From Monocercomonoides exilis (taxonomy: Eukaryota > Preaxostyla > Oxymonadida > Polymastigidae), in contig LSRY02000028.1 of the NCBI GenBank assembly GCA_001643675.2, positions 1,157,068-1,221,067 of the forward strand: a stretch of 64,000 nt of DNA, written 5' to 3'. The notes beneath the pieces are model-generated. The model searched no databases, was not told where the DNA came from, and saw only the letters and a program-made list of their open reading frames with translations. A program made the translations under genes and the position numbers. Below, piece by piece: positions 25,539-35,845 of the stretch. Position 1 is the first letter of the stretch. Each line of letters begins with the position of its first letter.

Positions 25539-27354
25539 TTATGCCCTTACATTTTCAGAAGCAATAAAGATCATTGAACAATCTGAAGGAATAATCTGAG
25601 AATGAGAAGGATTGAAAGATTCCGAAGAAGGTGAGGAAGATGAAGACATTTGAGAATGAGAAGGATCAGCAACGGATAAAATCAGTTGAGTTCCCGGCTG
25701 TATCAGAAGTGCAGTTCCCTCTTCAGCGAAAAGCTTCATCAACGGATTGAACTTTCTCGGATTCTCTTTCTCTTTTTCATCTTCTTTCTTTGTATGTTCT
25801 TGCTTGATTTCTTCGTCATGTGAAGTCTCCTGGCTTTTTGATGACTTTGAGACATGCACAGCTTCGATCATACACGGTCTACCTAAAACAAGGAGGATAC
25901 GAGGAACATTCATCATTGGAATAATGACAGGAGATGAAGAAGTATTGCTTGCAGAGACACAAGCCCTTTGTAGGCAAAAATCAGATATCGAGGGAATGAA
26001 AAACGTTGTGACGGATCCATCAGGTGAAGATGTTGGAAGTTGAGGGATCATCTTATTTGAAATATCAGAAAACAATCGAAATTTTTATTTCATCACGTTT
26101 TCATCCAAATTTAATTTTTTAAAAAAAAGATTCATTAAGATTTTTAATTAAATGGTCACACTTTCATTTGCTCAACTCCGCAATCGTCTAACATTGATGA
26201 AAGAATAACTGGATCACAGTGCTTTGGAGTCAGCCCTGCACGAACAACATTATCTGATGTTGCCATAATTTCAACACAGTCGCCGCTAAGATAAGCATGA
26301 GGAACATTTGCCGAAAGAAATATCGCATCACATGGAGAAAGTTTCCTATGGCAAAGGAAGAATGCAGCCAAAACGGGACCTGTATCCGTTGGAGAAGAAG
26401 TTGCACTACACAAAGAAACAAAAAGTTGAAGGGACATTGTCACATTTGGACTTATTGTTGTTTTGTCTTTTGCTTCCACGAGGATTTGCTGTGCTTTGTC
26501 AACAAGTTGTTTCATGCTCACCACAAACTTCGCTTTGATCTCATCGGATGATGCAGTCAACATACGACAAGCTTCTCTCGAAAGTGAATATTCATCTCCT
26601 CCTTTGGCTAATATGTCCTCTGAACAAAATCCAATTGTTTTCATTAACTCCTGAAGTTGTTGTCAATGATGTCAAATTCAAGTGATAATATGTTATAATA
26701 TAAACAGCGTTTATGATTAGAAAAACAAACAAACAAAAAAAAAGAGAAATTGCAGACAGATAATGATTCAAAACTCGATAAGCGTTCGATTGCAATGGAA
26801 TTTATCTCAAGGCCTGCCAAAGCTGAAAAAGGTGTCAAAGCAAATGTTAATTCTGGCTTGTGATTGTCATCTGGAAAATGTTGGGGTTGCTCTCTTTGAA
26901 ATATCAATTTAAAACATTTGAAATAAGAAAAGACAAAAATCAGACTTGTGAAGTTTAACAGCAAGTTGTTTGTTTGGATGCGCTTGAATTGACAGTGGCT
27001 GGGCAACAGACAAAACCTTCAATAAAAACGGAAGTTGTCCAGTCAATTCTTGACTTCCTGACACTTTATTCCATGTTGGATTTTCTTTCAAAAAGTTAAT
27101 TAAATCAATCTTATCTCCTGCATCATTCAAATGAACTGTAGCACATCCATCTTTGTGCGTACCAAGCCACATTTCAGCATAAGGTTTTTGCTCAATAACT
27201 CTTTGAAAAGAACAAAATCATTTACCAAAAATATTATCTTTATTTTAGAAAATTTAATGCGTTGCTCAAACCCCTTTGATAGTAAGGCCACTTTGGAGTC
27301 AGTGCCAACAACTCCCCAAGCATAGTTTTTTATTGCTGGCGATAATTTCAACAT
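25539..27354 (-). CDS. MPI: Mannose-6-phosphate isomerase, type I
   Basis: Five exons on the minus strand: 27354-27272, 27200-26946, 26893-26758, 26650-26162, 26051-25539, giving 491 aa. The enzyme interconverts mannose-6-phosphate and fructose-6-phosphate with a Zn ion, feeding GDP-mannose synthesis in the cytosol. Signatures seen in order: IKNYAWG at the N terminus, [11 protein letters not shown], the zinc and substrate motif [11 protein letters not shown], then [10 protein letters not shown], and the family block [20 protein letters not shown] followed by VVRAGLTPK. It is a little longer than usual because of an acidic Lys/Glu insert and a Ser-rich segment near the C terminus (about 25590-25840). 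Introns are 71, 52, 107 and 110 bp; two acceptors read TTCAAAG. It is divergent from the Fic-like gene, with only 167 bp between start codons, so they may share a promoter region. Confidence 0.93.
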
Positions 27355-27521
27355 AAGAAAAAAAATTATGCCAATAATTCTTTTGGTGAATTTAATGAGA
27401 CTTAATAAACACAGATGTTCCTTTCTAACAACATGTTTTCAATTTGGAATGAAAAACAAATATAGATTAATTTGGGAAAAGATCTAAATTGTGAATAAAA
27501 AATCTCCAAATTTGAAGATTA

Positions 27522-30500
27522 ATGCCAAAACAAGCAGATAAAAAGAACAAAAACCATCCCAAGAAGACAGATGCTCCTAGAGTACGTCCACCATTGCATT
27601 TGAAGAAGAAGAAGAAAACAAAGAGTTATTTGTCCACTATTCTCATCTCTGCTGCTGTAATTGGTGGATTAATTGTTTTTCCTACATTGTCAAAAAAATA
27701 TAATAGTAAAAAGGATGATGATTTAGATGATTTTGTTCCTCAGGGACCATCTAGAAATGGAGACGACATATTTCAAAAAGCCATGAACAATATGCAATCT
27801 GGAAACAATTTTGATTTATACTTCGATGGAAAACAATTGGCAAGAGTGGAACGCAATTCATCTCGATCTTTATTTGTCCAATTTCAAAGCAATTTTGCTG
27901 CAGATGATCTTAATTCAGCGTATGTTTTTGCCAAAATAATGGAAAGAGAACTTCATGGCGAACTTCCAGTGGATGAAATTATCGCAGATGTTAAAATGCA
28001 AATGAAATCAAAACAAAAACGTAATGAAAATCTCTGTCGTTACTTTTCAAGTTATCCAAAATCGGAAGTAATTCGAGATTATGATGGAGTTCTTCCACTG
28101 AATGCGATGACCGAGTTATCTTTTGACAATCAAAAGCTAAAAGAGCAACAAGATAAAGTTGATGCGTTGATTCACACACTTATAAATGAAGACCATAACG
28201 AAAGAAATCGATTGAGGAGCCCACTTAAAGACATGCAGAAAAGCATATTGCCTCACCGTAGTTCGCTCGGAGGAGATATAAAAAATTTATTAAACACGAA
28301 TGAGATCAACGAAATGGAGAAACAGCAGAGAGAATGGACAAAGATAAACATGAAGGAGTTTGTGGAGATGACTCTGATCCCAACACCAGAAAATGCTGGG
28401 TTCACAAAATGGGCACAATGGCGCGACAGACGAAATGGAAAGGAAATCGAAGTGGACGACGAGTTCCACTTGCGTTTTGTGCATTTTGATGACGAAGATA
28501 ACATGCTGAATGCAACTGAAGAACTTGACGGGATTGTCGGGCTTCCGCGCTTCGGGAAGAAAGAGCCATCGGAGATGCAGCGCTGGCTGGTGGCGCAGAC
28601 TGCAGTGGAGATGAGCACGACGATGGCGATGATTGGGCCACTGGAGGGCAGCACGAAGGAACTGGTGACGCAGTGGCTGATGAAGCTGGGAAGCAGCAAA
28701 AACACGACACAGAGACGATTTTCTGCGAGCCAGATGGAACTGTTGATTGAGTCCGCTGTTTCAAAGGAGGCAGAAATAGCAGAGAAGGAAAGAGAAAGAA
28801 GGTTTGAAGAGATGCTCAGCAGGCAGGACGACTATGATGCTCGCTGGAAAACACTGAGAGAAAAGGAAATTGACGCGGAAAAGACGAAAGAGAAAAAAGA
28901 ATACAAAACGAATAACAAAAAAGAAATGGAAGAAGAAGAAATCGACGAAGACATATCCATGAAAGGAAACGACGAAGATGAACAACAAGAAGAAAATAAA
29001 TTAAATAGAACAGTTGAGCAGTTCACAAATGCTGAACTGGATGTCGAAGAAAACATTACACCCGAAATAATCTCAGAGCGAAACAAGCGAGTGATGACAG
29101 CTGAAGAAAGAGCAAAGGAAGATTTGATTCAAACAGAGCGACGAAAAACAGAGCTTCTGCAGAGACACCGTCTGTTGATGCTATTGGAGCCACGATTTGT
29201 GGTGGATGAGCTGATTGATTGCTACAATGCAATTGTGATGGCTGTTAATGAAGTGTCAGTAAGATCCGTGGAAGTTGAAGAAGAAACAGATAAAACTTGG
29301 GAGGAATGGAAGGCAAAAGAAAGAAAAAGAGACAACGGAATACCGCCATCACCAGAAAAGATATCGAAACTTCTGTTTAAAAAGGCTGTGAGAGACGGAA
29401 AGATAAGTGAGCCTTTGCCAGAGAAGCAGGAGTTTAATGCTGAAAGCAAAACAAAAGAATTGACTGAACAACAAACAGAATCGACAGAACAGATGATGAG
29501 TAATGCGAATCATCAAAAACATGAGCAAGATGCTGAAAAAGGAAAAGACGACGAATTAAAGGAGGAAACATTTGTTGATGAAGAAGAGCTCAAAGCGACT
29601 GAGAAAGAAAAGAAAGAGAAAGAGAAAGAAGAAGACGAAGAATTGTTCAGCCAGTTTATGGTAGATGCACCAAATGCAGAGGATCCTTCCATTGACTCTA
29701 TTTTGATTCACGAGCCATATCCAAAGGAAGAGCCAAAGGGACTGAATAGAGTATTGACCAAATCGTTTATGATTGATGTGCACAATGTTCTGACTCGTAC
29801 ATCGCTGTTTGCAAATGAATATGATCCAGCAAGCAACGAGTCAGGAATATTCAAAGTGGATCGTGGTAGATGGAAATCCAGCTGCAATGACGTCTTTGTA
29901 GATTTTGACGAAGTTCTGAAAGAAGAGAAAGGCCACCCGAGTTTACAAAACAGTGAAAAGATGCTGAAACTGAAGAGGAGCTGCCCTCCTCAGAATGTGG
30001 ACGAAGCAGTTGGAACTCTTTTGAAAGAAACAAGGAAAATGCTGCATGCTCTAAAATCTGGAAGCGATTCTTCGCTTTCTGCATCAGCTGTTGCAGCGTG
30101 GTTTGTTGATCGTTTTCTGCTCATCCGCCCCTTCCATACGCACAACGAAGCAGTGTGCCAAGTGATTGTCTCTGCCATTTTGATGCATTGTGGACTTCTT
30201 CCATTTTCTCCCAGCGATCCTTCACTTCCACTCTATTCAAACACAACATGCCCCACCATTTCATTTCACCTAAATCGTGCTTTGCTTGCAGCTGATACTA
30301 CTCATTCCCTTCTGCCTCTCTGCTCACTTATAATGGTGTGCCAGCAAAGACTTGCTGTCTCTGCTCTTTCTGCAGAAGATTCTCCACTAATGCTTGCATC
30401 TGCTCCAGTTCGAAAATTTGAGTTTTCAGATGAAGAAAAGTCACTAATAAAGGAAATGCAACAATACAGAGATCAAATGCAGTCAATTGCAGCAAATGAA

Positions 30501-31037
30501 ATCGATTCATTTTTATTACGTCACAATAGCATCGAAAGGAATGAAGAATGCTTTTATTCAAAGGAATTCGACGAAATACAAATTGACTCAAAAACAGGGA
30601 AACATGTGGAATTAGCTGAACAACTAAAGAAAAGCCAATTTCCGTCTCCATTTTACAAGACCCATTCTTCCAATGAAGAAAATGCAAAGAAAAACAATCA
30701 AACATTTGAAGAAGATTCAATCGGATGGAGTTACGCTGCTGTTCATTGCAAGTTTAATTCAGATAACAATATGAAGTCAAATTCTAGTTCTTTGTCTTCA
30801 AGCCAAAATGTTTCGTATTCTCTTGTATTCCAAACAAATCTTCCAATGCCACTTTTAAAACAAAGATGCTTAATAGCACGGGCTTCTATTTGTTCTGAAG
30901 GGAATCCGAGCAAACTACGTGAGATTTCAAACCCTTTTGTTTACAGACATTCATCAAAAGAAAATGAAATGAGCAATCAAATAGAAAAATACAAAAAATG
31001 GATTAAAAATGCGTTTGCTGATGTCTTTGGAGAGTAA
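27522..31037 (+). CDS. Membrane-anchored protein with a degenerate Fic domain
   Basis: A single exon of 1171 aa. The N terminus is Lys-rich and cytosolic-looking (1-35), followed by one hydrophobic segment (about 36-56, STILISAAVIGGLIVFPTL). The middle (about 400-790) is very rich in Glu and Lys, probably coiled coil. Near the C terminus, FKVDRGRWKSSCNDVFVDF resembles the Fic G-x-Y/W-R...V strand. VAAWFVDRFLLIRPF with HTHNEAVCQVI and ILMHCGLLPF aligns with the Fic core 'AAWLHYRFVxIHPFxxGNGRxxR'. The Fic motif is therefore altered: Arg869 replaces the catalytic His and HNEA replaces GNGR. Active Fic proteins AMPylate or deAMPylate targets; animal FICD is also a single-pass membrane protein. 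Here activity is probably lost or changed. The fold call rests on pattern, not on a search. Confidence 0.68.
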   Translation: MPKQADKKNKNHPKKTDAPRVRPPLHLKKKKKTKSYLSTILISAAVIGGLIVFPTLSKKYNSKKDDDLDDFVPQGPSRNGDDIFQKAMNNMQSGNNFDLYFDGKQLARVERNSSRSLFVQFQSNFAADDLNSAYVFAKIMERELHGELPVDEIIADVKMQMKSKQKRNENLCRYFSSYPKSEVIRDYDGVLPLNAMTELSFDNQKLKEQQDKVDALIHTLINEDHNERNRLRSPLKDMQKSILPHRSSLGGDIKNLLNTNEINEMEKQQREWTKINMKEFVEMTLIPTPENAGFTKWAQWRDRRNGKEIEVDDEFHLRFVHFDDEDNMLNATEELDGIVGLPRFGKKEPSEMQRWLVAQTAVEMSTTMAMIGPLEGSTKELVTQWLMKLGSSKNTTQRRFSASQMELLIESAVSKEAEIAEKERERRFEEMLSRQDDYDARWKTLREKEIDAEKTKEKKEYKTNNKKEMEEEEIDEDISMKGNDEDEQQEENKLNRTVEQFTNAELDVEENITPEIISERNKRVMTAEERAKEDLIQTERRKTELLQRHRLLMLLEPRFVVDELIDCYNAIVMAVNEVSVRSVEVEEETDKTWEEWKAKERKRDNGIPPSPEKISKLLFKKAVRDGKISEPLPEKQEFNAESKTKELTEQQTESTEQMMSNANHQKHEQDAEKGKDDELKEETFVDEEELKATEKEKKEKEKEEDEELFSQFMVDAPNAEDPSIDSILIHEPYPKEEPKGLNRVLTKSFMIDVHNVLTRTSLFANEYDPASNESGIFKVDRGRWKSSCNDVFVDFDEVLKEEKGHPSLQNSEKMLKLKRSCPPQNVDEAVGTLLKETRKMLHALKSGSDSSLSASAVAAWFVDRFLLIRPFHTHNEAVCQVIVSAILMHCGLLPFSPSDPSLPLYSNTTCPTISFHLNRALLAADTTHSLLPLCSLIMVCQQRLAVSALSAEDSPLMLASAPVRKFEFSDEEKSLIKEMQQYRDQMQSIAANEIDSFLLRHNSIERNEECFYSKEFDEIQIDSKTGKHVELAEQLKKSQFPSPFYKTHSSNEENAKKNNQTFEEDSIGWSYAAVHCKFNSDNNMKSNSSSLSSSQNVSYSLVFQTNLPMPLLKQRCLIARASICSEGNPSKLREISNPFVYRHSSKENEMSNQIEKYKKWIKNAFADVFGE

Positions 31038-31266
31038 TTTTATTTTCATTTCCAATATATTTTTTATGAAATTCATTTGATTACAAATGTTTTTATGTTT
31101 GAAATGAACGCAGATTATTGAGATGAAGTAAGGGTTTAAAGTTTTTTTTTATAATTTCAATTTTTGCTACGTTTCAAGGAGATATTTATTCAAACAAAAT
31201 TTGATAGAGATCAATTTATTTATTGTAATGTTCTCTTTAAATGAAAATAAAAATTTAGAACCGTCA

Positions 31267-33455
31267 ATGTCCCGTTATGATGAAGAAGTATTATGACTTT
31301 CATAAAATTTTAATTAAAGCGTTTTTGATGTATTTAATACGAAACGAGAATGTAAAGAAAAAGTTTCAAGGGAAATCTATATCTCAAAGTACCCAAGACC
31401 TTGACCAAGAAAAAAGAACACAATATGAAACAGAACATGCTCTTTTGCGTCAGAAAATTCGAGTATGCGAAGTTTATGTTTTTGTTGGATTTTAAGTTTT
31501 CTATTTTAATCATAGGAAAATCAACTTCTTCGAAAAGAAAGAAAAGATGCACAATTTCAACAGTATTTTAATGACTTAATTAATGAGCGCTCTTCGTTTA
31601 TTCCACACGTAATTCGTTGTGTTGGAGGAAAAGATTTGACAACGGTGCAGCGAGAATCAGTTTACGTTATTTTATTTGTTTTTATTAAAGTTTTTAAATT
31701 AATTTTTTTTTATAAAAACAGTCTCTTCTGCAGGAGTGGGAATCACAAGTTTTTCAACGGACAACAAGCAACATTGAAAAGGCCATCGAAAAGAACATTT
31801 CGGATCTGAAACGTAAAAAAAGAGAAGCATATGAAAATTTTTTAATTTCTTCTACAACCCTTCGCGGAAGCAGTCAATTTGACAGATCTTCATCTGCTCT
31901 TTCCAACACATCATTTGGTCGTTCAGATTTAACTGATTCAGAAAAAAGAAGAAGTCCTACCGCAGCGAGCATGATGTCATATTCTCTGTCCCCATTTTCT
32001 TCCACACCTGCTCCTTCCTCATCGACTTTTCATGTTAGATGCCGTTCTCCAATCACAACTTCTGTAACTCGGGCAACCGCAGCGAGACCTTTGGATCCTC
32101 TTTCGATAGAAGCAGATGAATGCAGAGAACTTTCTGAGCAGCTGTTTTCTAAAAAACAGGAGCCATTTCGTTTGTCTTATCCTCTCGTTAACCCAAAAAC
32201 ACCAGGTGCTTCTTCACGAATCAAAAAAAAGACAGATTCAAGTTCCTCACCGTTGGTCTTCAAAGGCTCAACAGATGCTCGACCAACACTCATCAATTTT
32301 GATGACAGTAGAAAAAGTTCGAGTTCTTTACAATCAACAGACGATTCACATTTTGTAACTGGTTCTGAACCAGGCGTTTCATCATCATCTTCTAGTCATT
32401 CTCGTTCTGCATCGCTTTCTTCTCAAGCAATACTCGGAAAGACAACTTCCTCTTCTTCAGAATCAGCTTTTTCAGCATCAGCATCAATGCCAATCCACCG
32501 AATGCATTCAAAATATATTCCTGTTTCTCCTTCATCCCCTCTCTTCTCTGCCATCCCATCTACTGTCCCTGGCCTTCGTCGCTCGTTTGTTCTTCCCCCA
32601 TTGATTGCATTGCCAACAAACGAAGAAACGCTTGTCAGACAGAGACAGAAACAGCGAAAAATTGCAAGAGAAAGCAAAAAATGGAGCGCTGCAAGTAATC
32701 AGGTTGCGGCTGAAGAGAAACTAGAAAATAATCAACATGACGAAACGGTGGGAGCGTTTGAAAGAAAGAAAGAAGATGATTTTAAGCCAATTAGGATGGA
32801 AGACGAATGGGAAAAGGAATTTTTCAAATCTCGCAGCGCAGACCACATTCAAAAGAAACGACAGAATCAAAATGTGTCTTCACTTTCACTGGATAAGTCA
32901 GCTCTTCTTTCTTCACCAGCTGCACTTTCCAGAACAGTGAAAAGCCAATCATCAATGAGCAGATCATTCGAGCAAGTGCAGAGATCAGCTTCTCCTGTAC
33001 TGTCGCTTCCTCTGAATGCTGCGAAGGAGACTTCAGTGCGCGTACCAGAGACTTCCCAGTATGGTTCATCACCAATTCCTTCAACAACACTCGTGTCAAC
33101 AGCTGCTCTTGTACTTACACCTTCACAAATCCGCTCGTCTTTTTCATATAAATCCCCATCCTCTCTACGTTCTTCATCAGCTTTTAGTTCAGGCTCTTCT
33201 GTTTCTTCCTCATCTACTTTTTCGCATTCAGCAGTTAATGAAACAAGAACTACCTCTTCTGCATTATCTCCCTCACGTTCAAGCTCTCCATTCAGACAAA
33301 CAATTGACCATCGGCTTTGGGATAAACTTGCGGATACACCATCATTTCGTTCTGATAATCCTCCAATGAGAAGAGGCGCTCAGCCAAAGTTCAACAGGCA
33401 TGCGAGAGTAGTATTTGAACAATGCATTTCATTATATTTGCATCAATTTTCTTAA
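31267..33455 (+). CDS. Ser-rich protein with N-terminal coiled coil, unknown function
   Basis: Exons inferred: 31267-31287 (MSRYDEE), 31349-31462, 31516-31659, 31722-33455, all phase 0, 670 aa. The first roughly 150 residues are charged and helical (for example LLRQKIR, then ENQLLRKERKDAQFQQYF). From about residue 160 onwards it is disordered and rich in Ser, Pro, Thr and Arg, with a short basic/acidic helix around 300-390. No known domain recognised. A further terminal exon is possible: after TTTATTCAG at 33531 an open stretch to a TGA at 33679 encodes an ordinary-looking 48-residue tail (DSCVQNTLDELHAPSNIEAS...), but no good phase-2 donor was found, so I end the model at the stop at 33455. 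Confidence 0.6.
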
Positions 33456-33531
33456 ATCTTTGGTTTTTCGCAATTCATTCATCTTTGCTATTTCTCTCTT
33501 GAATTTTTATGGCTGATCTTTTTTTATTCAG

Positions 33532-33679
33532 TGATTCATGTGTTCAAAATACACTGGACGAGTTGCACGCTCCTTCAAACATCGAAGCTTCTTCGACTTT
33601 CTGGGGGAAGCAAGGGGTGCACACATACGGAGATTTAGCTTGCAGAAAAGATCATCTTGCATCTATTCAACCAGATTGA
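33532..33679 (+). other. Candidate extra 3' exon
   Basis: It follows a good polypyrimidine and AG (33521-33531) and reads open in one frame to TGA. It would need a phase-2 donor upstream; the only nearby one is AA|GTTCAAC at about 33389. It is either an alternative end of the preceding gene or chance. Confidence 0.35.
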
Positions 33680-34384
33680 AGACTAATTTCATAAAAAAAA
33701 TGAAATTAAGATTATGTAATGTTTGTTTTAATAAAGTTTTTTTTTTTTTTTTGAAAACGTATCAGATTCAAGCTGAAAGAAATTTATATAAAATATAAAA
33801 GCGATTGAAATATTATAGTATTAAAAATTTCAATTTTCTGTTGTTTAATGTTTATTTTTGAACTTTTTAATTTTATTTTATTTCGAATTGTTTCGTTTCG
33901 TCTGAATTTTTAAAAGTTAATAAAATGGTTAAAACAATTTTTTATTCTGAATATTTCGTTGAAAAAAAATCTTCCTAAAATATTTTAAATGCTGAAATCT
34001 TTTTGCGCATCAAAACGCATTGTATTGTTATATTCAAATCGATAGAAATTTCTTTCTTGTCTCAACAGTTAATTATCGCTGTGATAATTAATAATTTGAC
34101 TGCAATTATGATTGCTTGAAAGAAGATACGTGCTTTTTCATTTGTCAGTTTCATCTATTATTCAAATAAATGTCAGAATAATTTTTATTTCATTGTGTTA
34201 GAAATTACTGACGTTTTTAGAAATGACAATTATTCTGAAAATGAGAAATAATTTTTTGCAATTAGATGATGTTGGAGTTTGAGTCAAATAAATACATGTT
34301 AAAAATAATCTCAGAAGCAAACGTGAGAAATAATGAAAAAGAGGAGAAAAATTAATGTTACAAAATTCTTTGCATATAATATAC
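33680..34384. other. AT-rich intergenic gap
   Basis: Convergent 3' flanks of the Ser-rich gene and the oxymonad-family gene. It has T-runs and A-runs but no gene or RNA structure that I can support. Confidence 0.5.
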
Positions 34385-35845
34385 TTAAATGTTCACAAAA
34401 TAATCCACAATATTTGTTGAAAAAGACATATAAAATTTATTGTTAAAAAATTCAAATGTTTCATGAAAGCTGGTGATGATATCTTCATATCCTTCTTCTT
34501 CGATCCGATCAAAAACCTCCTTTTTTATTGTCTTCCTTTCCACCTCGTCAATTTCACAATCCTCATCTTCTTCCAATCTTCTGAATTGCCAGTAACAGAT
34601 TATTGAGCAATTCCATGCAACTACATCTTCTAATGTTGATTGCTGAATTTCTTCCAAAATCAGACCAAAAACACCTCCTTTCGTAAAGCAATCAGTGCTA
34701 ACAGTTGTAAGAGATGCCATGTCATGAAAAAGAGAAATGCAATTCCTGAATGTTTCTCTTACATTCTCTCTTGCAGACTTGCACACCGTCACAAGGGAAT
34801 GAATCAGTTCAACACATTCCTCTCTCCAATTTCCGAAATACACAAATAACTCTTTAATTGTCCGGATCCACTTCTCTATCGCAATAACTTCTTTCATTCT
34901 TTTCGTCTCTTCAGCTTTCCTTCTCCAATTTGCACGCTTTGACAACTCTTCCAACTCTCTCGCTGCCTCTCGCACAAAATGTAGCTCATTCACGATCACT
35001 TCTTCCAAACTTCTTTCAAAGATAAATCTGATTATCAGAAACTGCCAAGCTGATTGATATGCAAATTGCGTCAGATTTCTATGCTCCTGATGATATTTGA
35101 TTATTTCTTCAATATCTTTCAAAAACAATTCTTTTTCAACATGCTTTTAAAATAAAATAAAAATGAAAACAATAAATTAAAAAAATTATCCAAAAAAGCT
35201 CGTACCACGTCAACACTTATTTCACCCAAAGCTAATAACGCCATTTCCACTTCTTTTTGCGTTTCTTCCGTTTCAATTTTGTTCAACGCAACTTTCAACA
35301 GGCAAGATACGCATATTGAAGTCATTTCCTTTGACAATTTGCAGTAATAATGACGAAGAAAAAGATAGCTTTCGCAAAGATCGACAAAAAACTTTTCTCT
35401 CTCTCTTTCTTTTTTCCGATCTTCCTCAAGGATCAGTTTCTCAAATCTTTTGCCCAGTGAAGAATTATCGAAACTGTAATTCTGAATTTCTTTCATAACT
35501 TTACAGTACCCAATGTGCTTCAGAAGCACAAGAGTATTTTCAAGTGACATTTTCTGTTTTTCAATCGTTTCGTTCAGTTCATTGAACAGTTCTGTTGAGA
35601 AAAATGAATCATATTCTTTTCTTTCCATTTCTTCCATAACTCCTTTCATTTCTTCAATTACATTCCTCTGCTCAGCTTCTATGCATTTAATTAGTTTATG
35701 GAACAAAACTTCAACAAACGTAATAAAAATTAAGCTCAACAAATTTATTTTTATGGAAAGTGAAAATATTCAAACAATAAAACTTTTCTGTCAAGGAAGC
35801 ATCTCCAAGTTCATCAGCAGATTTACGATCCAATAAGGCTTTCAT
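34385..35845 (-). CDS. Oxymonad-type expanded family protein, 449 aa
   Basis: Three exons on the minus strand: 35845-35784, 35734-35206, 35143-34385 (introns 49 and 62 bp), 1350 nt. All-helical and rich in Glu, Lys and Leu, probably an armadillo/HEAT-like solenoid. Characteristic stretches are LVLLKHIGYCKVMKEIQNYS, LCESYLFLRHYY, KVALNKIETEETQKEVEMAL, IIKYHQEHRNLTQFAYQSAW and EEEGYEDIITSFHETFEF. From memory these match a very large set of unnamed proteins in the oxymonad Monocercomonoides; that recollection could not be checked. No function is known to me. The start is chosen at MKALLDRK, though an in-frame ATG ten codons upstream (MYKIHSLTNR) is possible. It is the last host-type gene before the transposon-rich subtelomere. 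Confidence 0.75.
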
